Source: Anaerolineales bacterium
GTDB taxonomy: Bacteria; Chloroflexota; Anaerolineae; 4572-78; J111
Direction: 5' to 3'
DNA length: 64,000 nucleotides
Assembly (NCBI GenBank): GCA_015075185.1
Contig: JABTUW010000004.1
Coordinates: forward strand, 1,270,761 to 1,334,760
The position numbers and the translations under genes are program-made. Below, one piece after another: positions 1-8,692 of this stretch. The notes under the pieces were generated by a model. That model did not search any database, was not told where the DNA came from, and saw only the letters and a list, made by a program, of their open reading frames with translations. Numbering within the stretch: position 1 is the stretch's first letter; every line of letters starts with the position of its first letter.

Positions 1-1
1 C

Positions 2-343
2 GCCGCCCGGTACATCAAATTGGGCCGCAACGCCATCGGCGACCTGGCCATCGTCGGTGTGACCGCCCTGGGCTACCCCGACAGCAGCGCCCCGTCGGGC
101 TACCGTTTCCGGCTGGCCCTGGCCTCGGTTGCGCCCGTGCCGTTTAGACCCACCCAGGCCGAAACCATCTTGACCCAACAATCCATCACCGCAACTACCA
201 TTGCCGAAGCCGCCCAGGCGGCGATGGATGCCTGCACACCTATTGACGACGTCCGCGGCAGTGCTCGTTATCGCAAGTTGATGGTCAGGAATTTGACCCA
301 AAAAGCCGTCAGCGAGGTGTGGGGGGCGATAAGTAGACGGTAG
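2..343 (+). CDS. Molybdenum hydroxylase FAD-binding subunit, C-terminal part (cut by window start)
   Basis: The frame is open from base 2 and ends at TAG 341-343, giving 113 residues of a protein that begins outside the window. The visible part matches the C-terminal domain of the FAD-binding (medium) subunit of CO dehydrogenase/xanthine dehydrogenase-type enzymes, with the typical ending DDVRGSARYRKLMV followed by a helix. This subunit passes electrons from the 2Fe-2S clusters to FAD. The 2Fe-2S and molybdopterin subunits follow directly, as expected for a medium-small-large operon. The last codons and the stop lie inside a heptanucleotide repeat array (333-360), so the true ancestral C-terminus may have been displaced by the repeat. 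Confidence 0.85.
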   Translation, partial: AARYIKLGRNAIGDLAIVGVTALGYPDSSAPSGYRFRLALASVAPVPFRPTQAETILTQQSITATTIAEAAQAAMDACTPIDDVRGSARYRKLMVRNLTQKAVSEVWGAISRR

Positions 344-360
344 ACAGTAGACGGTAGACG
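333..360. repeat. Heptanucleotide array, GTAGACR x4
   Basis: Four consecutive 7-base units (GTAGACG, GTAGACA, GTAGACG, GTAGACG) run through the stop codon of the FAD subunit. The array resembles the short tandemly repeated sequences known between genes in filamentous cyanobacteria and some Chloroflexota. Confidence 0.85.
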
Positions 361-373
361 GGCAATATTCCGT

Positions 374-422
374 CTACTGAACCCTGATTACTGACTACTG
401 GTTACTGACTACTGACTACTGG
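374..422. repeat. Heptanucleotide array, YTACTGR x7
   Basis: Seven 7-base units with consensus YTACTGR (one unit diverged to ACCCTGA) fill the gap before the 2Fe-2S subunit gene. The last unit runs into GGAGG (421-425), so the array borders and partly forms the ribosome binding site for the ATG at 430. Confidence 0.85.
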
Positions 423-429
423 AGGATAT

Positions 430-909
430 ATGGCATTTCATCAAATTACACTTACCATTAATGGGGAAACTGAAATCATTGAGGTTCCCTCGAATATGAC
501 CCTGCTGCAAATGCTGCGAGAAAAAGTAGTTTTGACCGGCACCAAGAATGGCTGCGCCGCCGGTGAATGCGGCGCTTGTACGGTGATGTTAAACGGCGAG
601 CCGGTCAATAGCTGCCTGGTGCTGGCTGTTGAATGTGACGGCGCGCAGATTACGACTGTGGAAGGGCTGGCCCAAAACAATCACCTCAGCCCAATTCAGG
701 AAGCAATCGTCGCCCACGGCGGCGTGCAGTGCGGCTTTTGCACGCCGGGCGTATTGATTTCGGCCCAGGCGCTGCTGAATCGCAACCCCCAACCAACCGA
801 CCACGAAATCCGAGACGCACTGGTGGGCAATCTGTGCCGCTGTACCGGCTACCTGCGCATTATCGAGGCCGTGAAAGAAGCAGCAAAGCAGCACGCAGTA
901 ACGGTCTAA
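430..909 (+). CDS. Molybdenum hydroxylase 2Fe-2S subunit
   Basis: This is the 159-residue small subunit of a xanthine/aldehyde/CO dehydrogenase-type enzyme, carrying two [2Fe-2S] clusters that move electrons from the molybdenum site to FAD. The plant-ferredoxin-type N-terminal domain shows C42, C47, C50 and C62. The all-helical C-terminal domain shows C101 and C104 (QCGFCTPG) and C136 and C138 (NLCRCTGY). Length and cysteine pattern are complete for the family. The ATG at 430 follows GGAGGA at 421-426. It sits between the FAD subunit and the large subunit and is almost surely co-transcribed with them. The substrate cannot be told from this subunit. Confidence 0.95.
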   Translation: MAFHQITLTINGETEIIEVPSNMTLLQMLREKVVLTGTKNGCAAGECGACTVMLNGEPVNSCLVLAVECDGAQITTVEGLAQNNHLSPIQEAIVAHGGVQCGFCTPGVLISAQALLNRNPQPTDHEIRDALVGNLCRCTGYLRIIEAVKEAAKQHAVTV

Positions 910-930
910 AGTTAAAGTAACCGAATCAAA

Positions 931-958
931 CGTAAAACGTGAAACGTAAACGGTTAAA
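931..958. repeat. Heptanucleotide array, CGTRAAA-like x4
   Basis: Units CGTAAAA, CGTGAAA, CGTAAAC and GGTTAAA lie between the 2Fe-2S and molybdopterin subunit genes. The sequence differs from the other arrays, but the unit is again 7 bases long. Confidence 0.7.
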
Positions 959-1009
959 TTTGAAAAGCGCAGTATTGGCAATCATTACGTTTTACTCGCG
1001 GAGGATAAT

Positions 1010-3370
1010 ATGCTCGTAAAAGAACCACCTACTGAGAAAATACCTGACCTCATTGGCGCCAGCGTGCCTCGCCTGGATGCTTACGAGAAAGTGACCGGCG
1101 CTGCCGTTTTCACCGATGATCTGCAATTTGGGCCGGGACTGCTGCACGCCCGCATCAAGCGCAGCCCCCATCCCCATGCTCTGATTAAATCTATAGACGT
1201 GAGTAAAGCCAGGGCTCTGCCGGGGGTCAAAGCGGTGGTGACCGGTGAGGATTTTCCCGGCTTTATCGGCCTGTATCTGAAGGATCGCTACATCTTTGCT
1301 CGTGACCGGGTGCGCTACGTCGGCGAGGCTATTGCCGGGGTAGCTGCCATCAGCGAAGCGGTGGCAGAAAAGGCAGTTGATCTGATCGAAATAGAGTACG
1401 AGCTGTTAGAGCCGGTACTTGATCCTGAATTTGGGGCCAGCCCGGAAGCGCCGTTACTTCACCCTGACCTGGGTAGTTATGAGGTCGTGCCCTTCATCTT
1501 CCCCAAACCGGGCACAAATATCTCCAACCATTTCAAAATCCGCAAGGGTGACGCCGACAGCGCCTGGTCTACCTGCGCCGCCATCGTCGAGCACAAGTAT
1601 CGCATCCCCCATGTCCAGCATGTGCCCATCGAGCCGCACGTAGCCATCGCCAAAGTGGACGAACAGGGCAAGGTGACTCTCTGGAGCAGCTCGCAATCGC
1701 CCTTTGCCCAGCGCAACCTCATCGCCAAGTCGTTGGGGATTTCCCAAAGCGACATGCGCGTCATCGCGCCCTATGTGGGCGGCGGCTTTGGCTGCAAGGC
1801 CGGGGTCAGCATGGAAGCGCTGGCCGTCGCCATTGCCCTCAAAGCCAAAGGCCGCCCGGTCAAGCTTTTATTGACCCGTGAAGAGGAGTTCTATACAGCC
1901 TTTGTGCGCCAGGGTTTGGTGATAAAGCTCAAAATCGGCTGCGACGCCGAGGGTAAACTGCTGGCAATGGAAAATACCATGTACTGGGATGGCGGCGCCT
2001 CAACCGAATACGGGGTGAACATCACCCGCGCCGGCGGCTACAGCAGCAGCGGCCCCTACGAAATTCCCCATGTCAAAACTGACAGTATGTGTGTCTATAC
2101 CAATCATCCTGTCGGCGGGGCTATGCGCGGCTTTGGCATGCCCGAACTCCACGCCGGCCTGGAACAGTGCATTGACGAATTGGCTCACGAAATCAAGCTG
2201 GATCCGGTTGAATTTCGCCGGATCAACTGCCTCAAAACGGGCAGCACTGTCGTTACCGGCAGCAAGATGCACCCGACCGGCCTGCCCGAATGTATTGACA
2301 GAGTCGCCGAGGCAATTCACTGGGGTCACAAAGCGCCGCCGAGTTCGCCGACCAAGCGGCGCGGCAAGGGCATCGCCTTGATGTGGAAAGCGCCGGCCAT
2401 GCCCCCGAACCCCGGCTCCAGCGCCGTGGTCGAATTGAATGAAGATGGCACTGTTACTCTAGCGGTGGGGGGGCAGGAAATTGGGCAGGGCACGTTTACC
2501 GTGATGGCCCAAATGGCCGCGGCCGCACTGGGCGTGCCTATGGATTGGATGCGCATTGCCGGGCCGGTAGACACACAGTACAGCCCTTACGAATGGCAAA
2601 CGGTCGCCAGCCGCTTGACCTGGAGCATGGGCAATGCGGTGGTCAATGCCGCCCGTGATGCCCGTGAGCAGGTTTTAAACGTAGTGGCCGAGGCGTGGAA
2701 TGAGCGCCCCGAAGATCTGGACATCGTCAACGGCGAGGTTGTCTCTTACAAGAGTGAAGAAACTATCTCGCTGAAGGATATTGTGATTTATGGGATGCCC
2801 AAGCCCAACGCCAGCGGCTGGATTGGCGGGCCGATTGTGGGGCGGGGCAACTTTATGCCGACTTACGTGACCGGGCTGGATGCCGAAACCGGCCAGGGCG
2901 AGCGGGCTGTCGTCCACTACACCACCGGCGCGCAAGCCGTCGAGCTGGAAGTGGACCTGGAAACCGGCAAAATCGAGATTCTGCGCGGAGCGGCGGCCTT
3001 CGATTTGGGCAAAGCCATCAATCCAGAAATGGCCAAGGCCCAGGTAGAGGGTGGTTTTGTCCAGGGCATAAGCACCGCCCTGTTTGAAAGCATGCAGTTC
3101 AAGGATGGCATAATGCAGAACCCCAGTTTTGTGGATTACCGCATCGCCACCAGCGCCGACGCGCCCCCGCGTATTGATTCGATTTTAGTCGAAGTGCCGC
3201 AGGATGACGGTCCATTCGGCGCGCGCGGGGTCGGCGAGCATCCCATGGTGCCGACTATCCCCGCCATTGCCAACGCCATTTACGATGCCATTGGGGTGCG
3301 GGTCGGTTCGCCGCCCTTTACCGCTGAAAAAGTTTACCTGGCCCTGGTGGATGCCGGGGTTGTGTCCTAA
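1010..3370 (+). CDS. Xanthine/aldehyde oxidase-type molybdopterin-binding subunit
   Basis: This 786-residue large subunit holds the molybdenum-pterin cofactor and the substrate site. Visible family motifs are GGGFG near residues 257-261, AMRGFGMPE near 371-379 (the counterpart of the RGFG loop), GGQEIGQGT near 486-494, and GARGVGEHP near 736-744, whose Glu is the expected catalytic base. It lacks the AYRCSFR active-site loop of form I CO dehydrogenase, so a xanthine/purine or aldehyde-type hydroxylase is more likely than true CO dehydrogenase. The ATG at 1010 follows GGAGGATAAT. The substrate is not predictable from sequence alone. A strong palindrome lies just downstream. Confidence 0.92.
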   Translation: MLVKEPPTEKIPDLIGASVPRLDAYEKVTGAAVFTDDLQFGPGLLHARIKRSPHPHALIKSIDVSKARALPGVKAVVTGEDFPGFIGLYLKDRYIFARDRVRYVGEAIAGVAAISEAVAEKAVDLIEIEYELLEPVLDPEFGASPEAPLLHPDLGSYEVVPFIFPKPGTNISNHFKIRKGDADSAWSTCAAIVEHKYRIPHVQHVPIEPHVAIAKVDEQGKVTLWSSSQSPFAQRNLIAKSLGISQSDMRVIAPYVGGGFGCKAGVSMEALAVAIALKAKGRPVKLLLTREEEFYTAFVRQGLVIKLKIGCDAEGKLLAMENTMYWDGGASTEYGVNITRAGGYSSSGPYEIPHVKTDSMCVYTNHPVGGAMRGFGMPELHAGLEQCIDELAHEIKLDPVEFRRINCLKTGSTVVTGSKMHPTGLPECIDRVAEAIHWGHKAPPSSPTKRRGKGIALMWKAPAMPPNPGSSAVVELNEDGTVTLAVGGQEIGQGTFTVMAQMAAAALGVPMDWMRIAGPVDTQYSPYEWQTVASRLTWSMGNAVVNAARDAREQVLNVVAEAWNERPEDLDIVNGEVVSYKSEETISLKDIVIYGMPKPNASGWIGGPIVGRGNFMPTYVTGLDAETGQGERAVVHYTTGAQAVELEVDLETGKIEILRGAAAFDLGKAINPEMAKAQVEGGFVQGISTALFESMQFKDGIMQNPSFVDYRIATSADAPPRIDSILVEVPQDDGPFGARGVGEHPMVPTIPAIANAIYDAIGVRVGSPPFTAEKVYLALVDAGVVS

Positions 3371-3387
3371 GTACGACGCTAAAAAAC

Positions 3388-3427
3388 AAGAAGGAAGAGC
3401 GCGGGCATGCCCGCGCTCTTCCTTCTT
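3388..3427. terminator. Perfect 40-bp palindrome, possible terminator
   Basis: A perfect 40-bp palindrome centred on GGGCATGCCC starts 17 bases after the large-subunit stop. Transcribed RNA would form a very stable GC-rich hairpin. An A-run precedes it, but no clear T-run follows on the + strand, so it is either a weak or bidirectional terminator or a mobile palindromic repeat. It separates the hydroxylase operon from the next gene. Confidence 0.55.
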
Positions 3428-3544
3428 AAAAAGACCGCTTGATCCAAATCAGGCGTGACATCCATCCCGCTTAGTTGTGACATCCTTCACTAATAATTTT
3501 CACAAAATCTGTTATCCTGAAGAGGGGGAAGGAGTTTAGATCTG

Positions 3545-4996
3545 ATGAATAGCTCAACAGAACTACTGGTTTGGGTCTTTCCGAATGAAACAAAAGCCGA
3601 CGAAGTTCTGAAAATAATACGGCGACTCATCAACGAAGGGCAAATCTCCGTTTTGGATGCAGCGGTACTGGCCAAGTGTAGAGATGGCCGAACGGCGGTG
3701 AAAGACATTCAAGAGGTTGACGCGAGGCAAGGGGCGCTATTCGGAGCGATTACCGGCGGGCTGATTGGCCTGGCCGGTGGGCCGGTTGGTGTTCTGGTCG
3801 GAGCATTGGCTGGCGCAACTACGGGCGGTGTGGCTGCCCGCGCCATAGACTCCGGCTTTCCAGATGATTATCTGCAGGAATTGCAGGCCAATCTCTCACC
3901 CGGCAGGTCGGCTTTGATGGTTCTGAGCAGGCACGAATGGAGTGACCGGGTGATCGAAGCCATGGCTCAATTCCAGGGTCGGCTTATCCGGCATATCTTA
4001 AAAGATGAGCTGGCTGCCTATTTGGCGGCGCTGGCCGTACTCGACAATGACCAAATCCCAGCCACTGAACTGGCGGCCAAACTGGAAACTCAGATCGCTG
4101 CATGGCAAGCCGACATAGAGGGTTTAAAGGCTGAACTAGCAGTCAGCGAGTCGGCTGAGACCCGGAACCGGCTGGTTACGCTGCGGACAAAACAGCGCCG
4201 CGTCCAGGAGAAGCTTCATGAGCTGTGGAAGGCGGAAATTGAGGCCATGACCGGGCAAATTGACGCGCTGAGAGTTAAGGTTGACACCCTACCCGCTGAA
4301 GCCAGAACTGACATCCTCACCCGACTTGAAGCTATCCGCAGCAAGCGGCGAGCCGTTCGGGAAAAACTGTATGCCCAGATCGAGACGCGGATCCAAAGCT
4401 GGCAAGAAGAGATTGTGGAGTTGAAAGCCAGGGTCGCTGAAATCGAAGCAAGCGTTGGCACCCCGATTAGCCCACGGCTGGCGGCCTTGCAGCGTTTTGC
4501 CAGCGTTTTCGATGAACCGGTACTGCCCACAGCCGAAGTAGAGGCTAAAGCCCGGATCATCGCTTTACAAACCAGGGTCGAAGCCGTCGAAATGGAACTG
4601 CAAAACCTGTATGAAACCCAAATTGCCACCTGGCAGGCCACCATTAGAGACTTGCAGGCTTATGAAACGATTACCGGCGTAGCCGATAAAGCCGAGGTTC
4701 GAGAGCGCATTACTGTTTTGCAGGAACAAGTGGGCCTTGTTCAGGCCAAGTTGAAGACCCACCTTGAGGCTCAGATTACCGGCTGGCAAGCTGAAATTAA
4801 TGAATTGCAGGCCCAAGCAGCAATAGTAACCGCCAGTGCCAAAACTAATACCCAGATAGCCGCCCTGCAAGCTCAAATTGCCCAATTGCAGGCCCAGGCC
4901 GGCCTGGCTGAATCAGTAGATATGGTCAGGGTTACTGAACGCGTCGCCGCCCTGCAAGCAAAAGTTACGGCGGCTCAAGCCAAGTTGCCGATGTAG
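3545..4996 (+). CDS. DUF1269-like membrane protein with long repeated coiled coil
   Basis: Residues 1-155 look like the DUF1269 family: a short alpha/beta segment, then a Gly/Ala-rich membrane hairpin at about 62-100. From about 175 to the end (483) the chain is predicted coiled coil. It holds about five imperfect copies of a module xQIxxWQxxIxxLxA at roughly 180, 225, 280, 357 and 412. Plain DUF1269 proteins are about 150-180 residues, so this is an extended form. The ATG at 3545 follows a purine-rich GGGGGAAGGAG. The TerC-family gene starts 15 bases after its stop, suggesting co-expression. Its function is unknown; the sequence suggests a membrane-anchored oligomeric scaffold. Confidence 0.75.
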   Translation: MNSSTELLVWVFPNETKADEVLKIIRRLINEGQISVLDAAVLAKCRDGRTAVKDIQEVDARQGALFGAITGGLIGLAGGPVGVLVGALAGATTGGVAARAIDSGFPDDYLQELQANLSPGRSALMVLSRHEWSDRVIEAMAQFQGRLIRHILKDELAAYLAALAVLDNDQIPATELAAKLETQIAAWQADIEGLKAELAVSESAETRNRLVTLRTKQRRVQEKLHELWKAEIEAMTGQIDALRVKVDTLPAEARTDILTRLEAIRSKRRAVREKLYAQIETRIQSWQEEIVELKARVAEIEASVGTPISPRLAALQRFASVFDEPVLPTAEVEAKARIIALQTRVEAVEMELQNLYETQIATWQATIRDLQAYETITGVADKAEVRERITVLQEQVGLVQAKLKTHLEAQITGWQAEINELQAQAAIVTASAKTNTQIAALQAQIAQLQAQAGLAESVDMVRVTERVAALQAKVTAAQAKLPM

Positions 4997-5011
4997 GAGC
5001 AAACATCATAC

Positions 5012-5983
5012 GTGGAATCACCCCATGCCTTGACAGTCACAGGCATTATCACGATAATTATTCAGTTGATTTTTTTGGAAGGAATCCTCTCCATAGATAA
5101 TGCAGCGGTATTGGGGGCCATGGTCTCGGTGCTGCCTAACGATAAGCCGGTCCCCTATCCCAAATTACTCACATTATTGAAGGCTCCCACCAACCGTTTT
5201 TTGGGGATGCAGCAATCGGCGGCCCTCAAAGTGGGTTTATTAGGTGCTTACGCAGGCCGTGGCCTGATGCTGGTTTTGGCCACCTGGGTCTTGGCCAACC
5301 CGTTGCTAAAGGTTTTGGGGGCCGTCTACCTGATTAAACTGGCCTTTGAAAACCTGGGCAAGGCGGGAGGGAGCGAGGATTTTACAGATGAGACCCCTGG
5401 ATTTGGGCGCAAGGCCACGAACTTTTGGCTAGTGGTCTTGAACGTCGAACTGGCCGATCTGGCCTTTAGCCTGGACAACGTGGTGGCGGCCGTCGCCCTA
5501 TCTAATCAGTTGTGGGTGATCATGATTGGGGTAGCTTTAGGTATTATCACCATGCGCTTTGCGGCAACGGCCTTCACCTGGCTCATTCAGCGCGAGCCTA
5601 TTTTAGAACAAGCGGCTTACATCATTGTGCTCAATATTGGGGCTGAATTGCTGCTGGCTGAGTTTTACGGGATAGAGATTGCGGCATGGCAAAAATTCCT
5701 CATCTCAGCCGCGACCCTCATAATGTGCATCCTCTATGCCCACGTGCAGGTTTTAGGTTTTCTAGCTCCGTACCTGCGCTGGCTTGGTGTCGGCATGGGG
5801 TACCTGAATAAACTGCTCGAATGGGCCTGGCGGCCGCTTATTACCCTCATCAAGTCCTTTTTTAGATTGGGGCGAAAGGTTTTCGGCAAAAAGCCGGGGC
5901 AGGAAGTTCTGGCAGTTAAAACCAGCGTGACAAACCCAGCTAACTGTGATGAGCATTACGTCATCCCATCAAAACGAAATTAA
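5012..5983 (+). CDS. TerC-family integral membrane protein
   Basis: This 323-residue polytopic membrane protein belongs to the TerC family, known from tellurite resistance and, in several bacteria, manganese export. The two family-defining acidic motifs are visible: SIDNAAVLGAMV near residue 28 and SLDNVVAAVALS near residue 153, each placing Asp-Asn in a membrane helix. It starts at GTG 5012. About nine hydrophobic segments are apparent, and a polar tail begins near residue 290. It follows the coiled-coil DUF1269-like gene closely and precedes bioY by 33 bases. Metal export is inferred from the family; the ion is not determined. Confidence 0.85.
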   Translation: MESPHALTVTGIITIIIQLIFLEGILSIDNAAVLGAMVSVLPNDKPVPYPKLLTLLKAPTNRFLGMQQSAALKVGLLGAYAGRGLMLVLATWVLANPLLKVLGAVYLIKLAFENLGKAGGSEDFTDETPGFGRKATNFWLVVLNVELADLAFSLDNVVAAVALSNQLWVIMIGVALGIITMRFAATAFTWLIQREPILEQAAYIIVLNIGAELLLAEFYGIEIAAWQKFLISAATLIMCILYAHVQVLGFLAPYLRWLGVGMGYLNKLLEWAWRPLITLIKSFFRLGRKVFGKKPGQEVLAVKTSVTNPANCDEHYVIPSKRN

Positions 5984-6016
5984 TTTTTTAGAGCAGTTCA
6001 GGAGAAGTTTGACCCA

Positions 6017-6604
6017 ATGAACAGTCATAACTCAAAAACTCTATCAGCACCACTCAACAAAACTCTTTGGCTCCAAGTAGTGACGATAATTATCTTTGCG
6101 GCTATCACCGCGCTGACAGCCCGGATTACTATCCTCTTGCCGTTTACCCCCGTGCCAATCACCCTGCAAACTCTGGCAGTGGTCCTATCTGGTCTTGTGT
6201 TAGGCTCGCGCAATGGGGCGTTGGCCCAGCTCACTTATCTCAGCTTGATTGCCGCCGGTCTACCTTTTGATGCCCAAGGGTTGGGACCGGCCGCCTTTTG
6301 GGGCCCAACCGCCGGTTACTTGATCTGTTTTGTGCCGGCGGCCTTTGCGGCTGGTTGGCTGGCCGAGTATTGGGCCAGCAAGAGGTGGGGCAATTTTGCC
6401 GCAGCTATGGCCGGGATGTTGGTTATCTATCTCGTCGGCGTCAGTTGGCTGGCGTTGATGTTGGGCAGTTGGCAGAAAGCCTGGCTGGGTGGAGTCGCCC
6501 CATTTATCCTGATTGACCTGGCCAAAGCTGCCGTCGCCGCCGGAGCGGCTGAGAGTGGCAAATTACTCTTTTTAAAGGAATTCTCTCTATGGAACAACCC
6601 GTAA
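6017..6604 (+). CDS. bioY: Biotin transporter BioY (ECF S component)
   Basis: This 195-residue hydrophobic protein has about six membrane segments. It shows the BioY signature region PFTPVPITLQTLAVVLSGL near residues 44-62 and the following LGSRNGALAQLTYL and AFWGPTAGYL. BioY binds and imports biotin, alone or with the EcfA/T energising module, neither of which is present here. The 3' end overlaps the start of the carboxyltransferase gene by 16 bases, implying translational coupling. Biotin uptake is thus expressed together with a biotin-dependent enzyme, which supports both assignments. The ATG at 6017 follows CAGGAGAAG. Confidence 0.92.
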   Translation: MNSHNSKTLSAPLNKTLWLQVVTIIIFAAITALTARITILLPFTPVPITLQTLAVVLSGLVLGSRNGALAQLTYLSLIAAGLPFDAQGLGPAAFWGPTAGYLICFVPAAFAAGWLAEYWASKRWGNFAAAMAGMLVIYLVGVSWLALMLGSWQKAWLGGVAPFILIDLAKAAVAAGAAESGKLLFLKEFSLWNNP

Positions 6605-8205
6605 CCGACGAGAAACAAGCTTTATCTCCTGATCGCCGGCCCAGGCCAGGCGAAAATGGACATCAGGCGCTGATCAACGAGCTTCAAGAAATGCGCCAAA
6701 AAATCATGCAGGGCGGCGGCCCGGAGCGAATTGAAGCTCAGCACGCCAAAGGTAAACTGACTGCCCGCGAGCGGATACTGCGGCTTTTAGACGAAGGCAC
6801 TTTTCGCGAAATCGGGGCTTACATCGTTCAGCGCCACACCGATTTTGGTTTGGATAAGGAGCATCATCCCGGCGATGCCGTGGTGACCGGCTTTGGCAAG
6901 ATTGATGGCCGGCGGGTCTGTATCTATGCGCAGGACTTTACCATTCTGGGCGGCTCTTTTTCCGAAGCGGTCGGCCAGAAAGTCGCCCAGATCATGGATC
7001 TGGCGATGGAGGCGGGGATACCGGTGGTTGGCTTGATCGACTCCGGGGGGGCGCGGATTCAGGAAGGAGTCTACAGCCTGGCCGCCTACGGCGAGCTTTT
7101 CTGGCGCAATACCCAGGCCAGCGGCGTCATCCCCCAAATTAGCGTGATTTTGGGGCCATGCGCGGGTGGGGCAGTCTATTCCCCGGCCCTGACCGATTTT
7201 ATCATCATGACCAAAGGCACGGGCCAGATGTTCATTACCGGCCCGGAAGTAGTTAAAGCCGTCACCGGCGAGCAAGTTGACATGGAAACATTGGGCGGGG
7301 CGATGACCCACAGCGCCGTGAGTGGGGTGGCTCACTTTGCTGCCGATGATGAGGATCATGCCCTGGAATTGACCCGCCAGCTCATCCACTATTTGCCGGC
7401 AAATAATGTTGAATCGGCCCCGGCTGTCCACCCCACCGACGATCCCTGGCGGATGGATTCGGAACTCAACACCATTGTCCCAACCGATCCCAATGAAGCT
7501 TATGATATGAAGATGGTCATCCAGAGAGTCTTCGATCTGGACAGTTTTTTGGAGATTCAGGAATATTTTGCCCAAAATGCCATCATTGGCTTTGCCCGCT
7601 TGCACGGTCAGGTGGTAGGTGTGGTGGCGCAGCAGCCGATGATCCTGGCCGGGGTGATTGATATTGACGCTTCGGATAAAATCGCTCGCTTTGTGCGCTT
7701 CTGCGATGCCTTCAATATCCCGATCATCACCTTCAGCGACTCGCCGGGCTTTTTGCCTGGAGTTCATCAGGAGCATGGCGGTATCATCCGCCATGGAGCC
7801 AAAATCGTCTATGCCTATTCTGAGGCAACTGTGCCCAAGCTAACGGTTGTTACCCGCAAGGGGTATGGCGGTGCATACATTGTGATGGGCAGCAAACATA
7901 TCCACGCTGACTTGGTCTTTGCCTGGCCCACTACCGAGATTGCCGTGATGGGCGCGGATGGAGCGATCAATATCTTGTATCGTAAACAACTCAAAGAGGC
8001 GGCCGATCCCGCCGCGGTCCGCGCCGAACTGGTCGCCGAATATGAGCAGAAATTTTCTAAACCTTATGTTGCGGCGGCAGCCGGCGCAATTGACGATATT
8101 TTGATCCCGGCGGAAACCCGTCCCCGCCTGATTGCGGCCCTGGAGTTGCTGCGAGATAAGCGAGTCAAAGCGCCGGCCAAGAAGCACAGTACGATGCCCT
8201 TATAA
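6589..8205 (+). CDS. mmdA: Biotin-dependent decarboxylase carboxyltransferase subunit (methylmalonyl-CoA decarboxylase alpha type)
   Basis: This 538-residue protein is an acyl-CoA carboxyltransferase of the MmdA/PccB family. Two crotonase-like halves are clear, with the oxyanion-forming stretches DSGGARIQEG and GPCAGGAVYSPAL in the first half and DSPGFLPGVHQE and RKGYGGAYIVM in the second. It moves CO2 between an acyl-CoA and biotin. The Na+-pump gamma, biotin-carrier and beta subunits lie directly downstream. That points to a membrane decarboxylase (methylmalonyl-CoA, or less likely glutaconyl-CoA) and away from a carboxylase, since no biotin carboxylase gene is present. The N-terminal 25 residues are polar and non-conserved. 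The start overlaps bioY. Confidence 0.9.
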   Translation: MEQPVTDEKQALSPDRRPRPGENGHQALINELQEMRQKIMQGGGPERIEAQHAKGKLTARERILRLLDEGTFREIGAYIVQRHTDFGLDKEHHPGDAVVTGFGKIDGRRVCIYAQDFTILGGSFSEAVGQKVAQIMDLAMEAGIPVVGLIDSGGARIQEGVYSLAAYGELFWRNTQASGVIPQISVILGPCAGGAVYSPALTDFIIMTKGTGQMFITGPEVVKAVTGEQVDMETLGGAMTHSAVSGVAHFAADDEDHALELTRQLIHYLPANNVESAPAVHPTDDPWRMDSELNTIVPTDPNEAYDMKMVIQRVFDLDSFLEIQEYFAQNAIIGFARLHGQVVGVVAQQPMILAGVIDIDASDKIARFVRFCDAFNIPIITFSDSPGFLPGVHQEHGGIIRHGAKIVYAYSEATVPKLTVVTRKGYGGAYIVMGSKHIHADLVFAWPTTEIAVMGADGAINILYRKQLKEAADPAAVRAELVAEYEQKFSKPYVAAAAGAIDDILIPAETRPRLIAALELLRDKRVKAPAKKHSTMPL

Positions 8206-8219
8206 AGAAAAAGTACTCA

Positions 8220-8294
8220 GGTGACCGGCACTTTTCTCCTTTAGCAAGACGATTGAGAATAACAAAGCTTTAGGCTAACCCAGTGCCAGTCACC
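8220..8294 (+). promoter_or_regulatory. Long inverted repeat between mmdA and the gamma subunit gene
   Basis: GGTGACCGGCAC at 8220-8231 is nearly the reverse complement of GTGCCAGTCACC at 8283-8294 (11 of 12 pair), with a 51-base loop. It lies in the only sizeable gap (124 bases) of the decarboxylase operon. It could be an RNA structure that sets subunit ratios or stabilises mRNA ends, or a repeat remnant. Confidence 0.4.
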
Positions 8295-8329
8295 TTTAGC
8301 CTGAGCAGTTACGAAAAAGGTAGGCGATT

Positions 8330-8689
8330 GTGAACAACATTGAGCAAGGTTTGACCATAATGGTGATGGGCTTGAGCATTACCTTTAGCGCCCTGATCAT
8401 TTTTATTGGGATCATTATGCTGTTAAGGCGACTCTTCCCGGCGAGGCAAAAAGTGGACCTGGCCAGGGAAAAGGCTGCTGCGCAAAAGGTTGTCAACCCG
8501 CAAACCCGCGACACCACCGAAGAGGAAATCGCCATAGCGATTACAGTGGCCCTGGCCCATCTGTATTCTCAGGAACTGTGCCGGAGCAACCTGGGTGTGG
8601 ACCTGGAGCGAGGCCACGGCCCCTGGTGGACCGTGGGCCGGTTAGAGCAGCTCTCACCGGATGCTGCCCAAATGCAAGGGAGAAATTAA
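8330..8689 (+). CDS. mmdD: Na+-pumping decarboxylase gamma subunit (OadG family)
   Basis: This 119-residue protein has one N-terminal membrane helix (GLTIMVMGLSITFSALIIF, about residues 7-25) followed by a charged and then helical segment EEEIAIAITVALAHLY. That is the usual layout of OadG/MmdD subunits, which hold the decarboxylase complex together at the membrane. Its position between the carboxyltransferase and biotin-carrier genes fits. It is somewhat longer than many gamma subunits because of a C-terminal tail with no visible motif. It starts at GTG 8330. Confidence 0.82.
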   Translation: MNNIEQGLTIMVMGLSITFSALIIFIGIIMLLRRLFPARQKVDLAREKAAAQKVVNPQTRDTTEEEIAIAITVALAHLYSQELCRSNLGVDLERGHGPWWTVGRLEQLSPDAAQMQGRN

Positions 8690-8692
8690 CTT

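Noticed and set aside
333..422. Possible CRISPR-like array
   Set aside because: Units are 7 bases and contiguous, without spacers; no cas genes occur in the window.
1010..3370. True aerobic CO dehydrogenase large subunit
   Set aside because: The AYRCSFR loop of form I enzymes is missing; RGFG- and GVGE-type motifs fit the wider xanthine/aldehyde oxidase family.
6787..7794. 335-codon open frame on the - strand within the carboxyltransferase gene
   Set aside because: The + strand frame has clear family motifs throughout; the antisense frame has no recognisable domain and arises from GC-rich codon structure.
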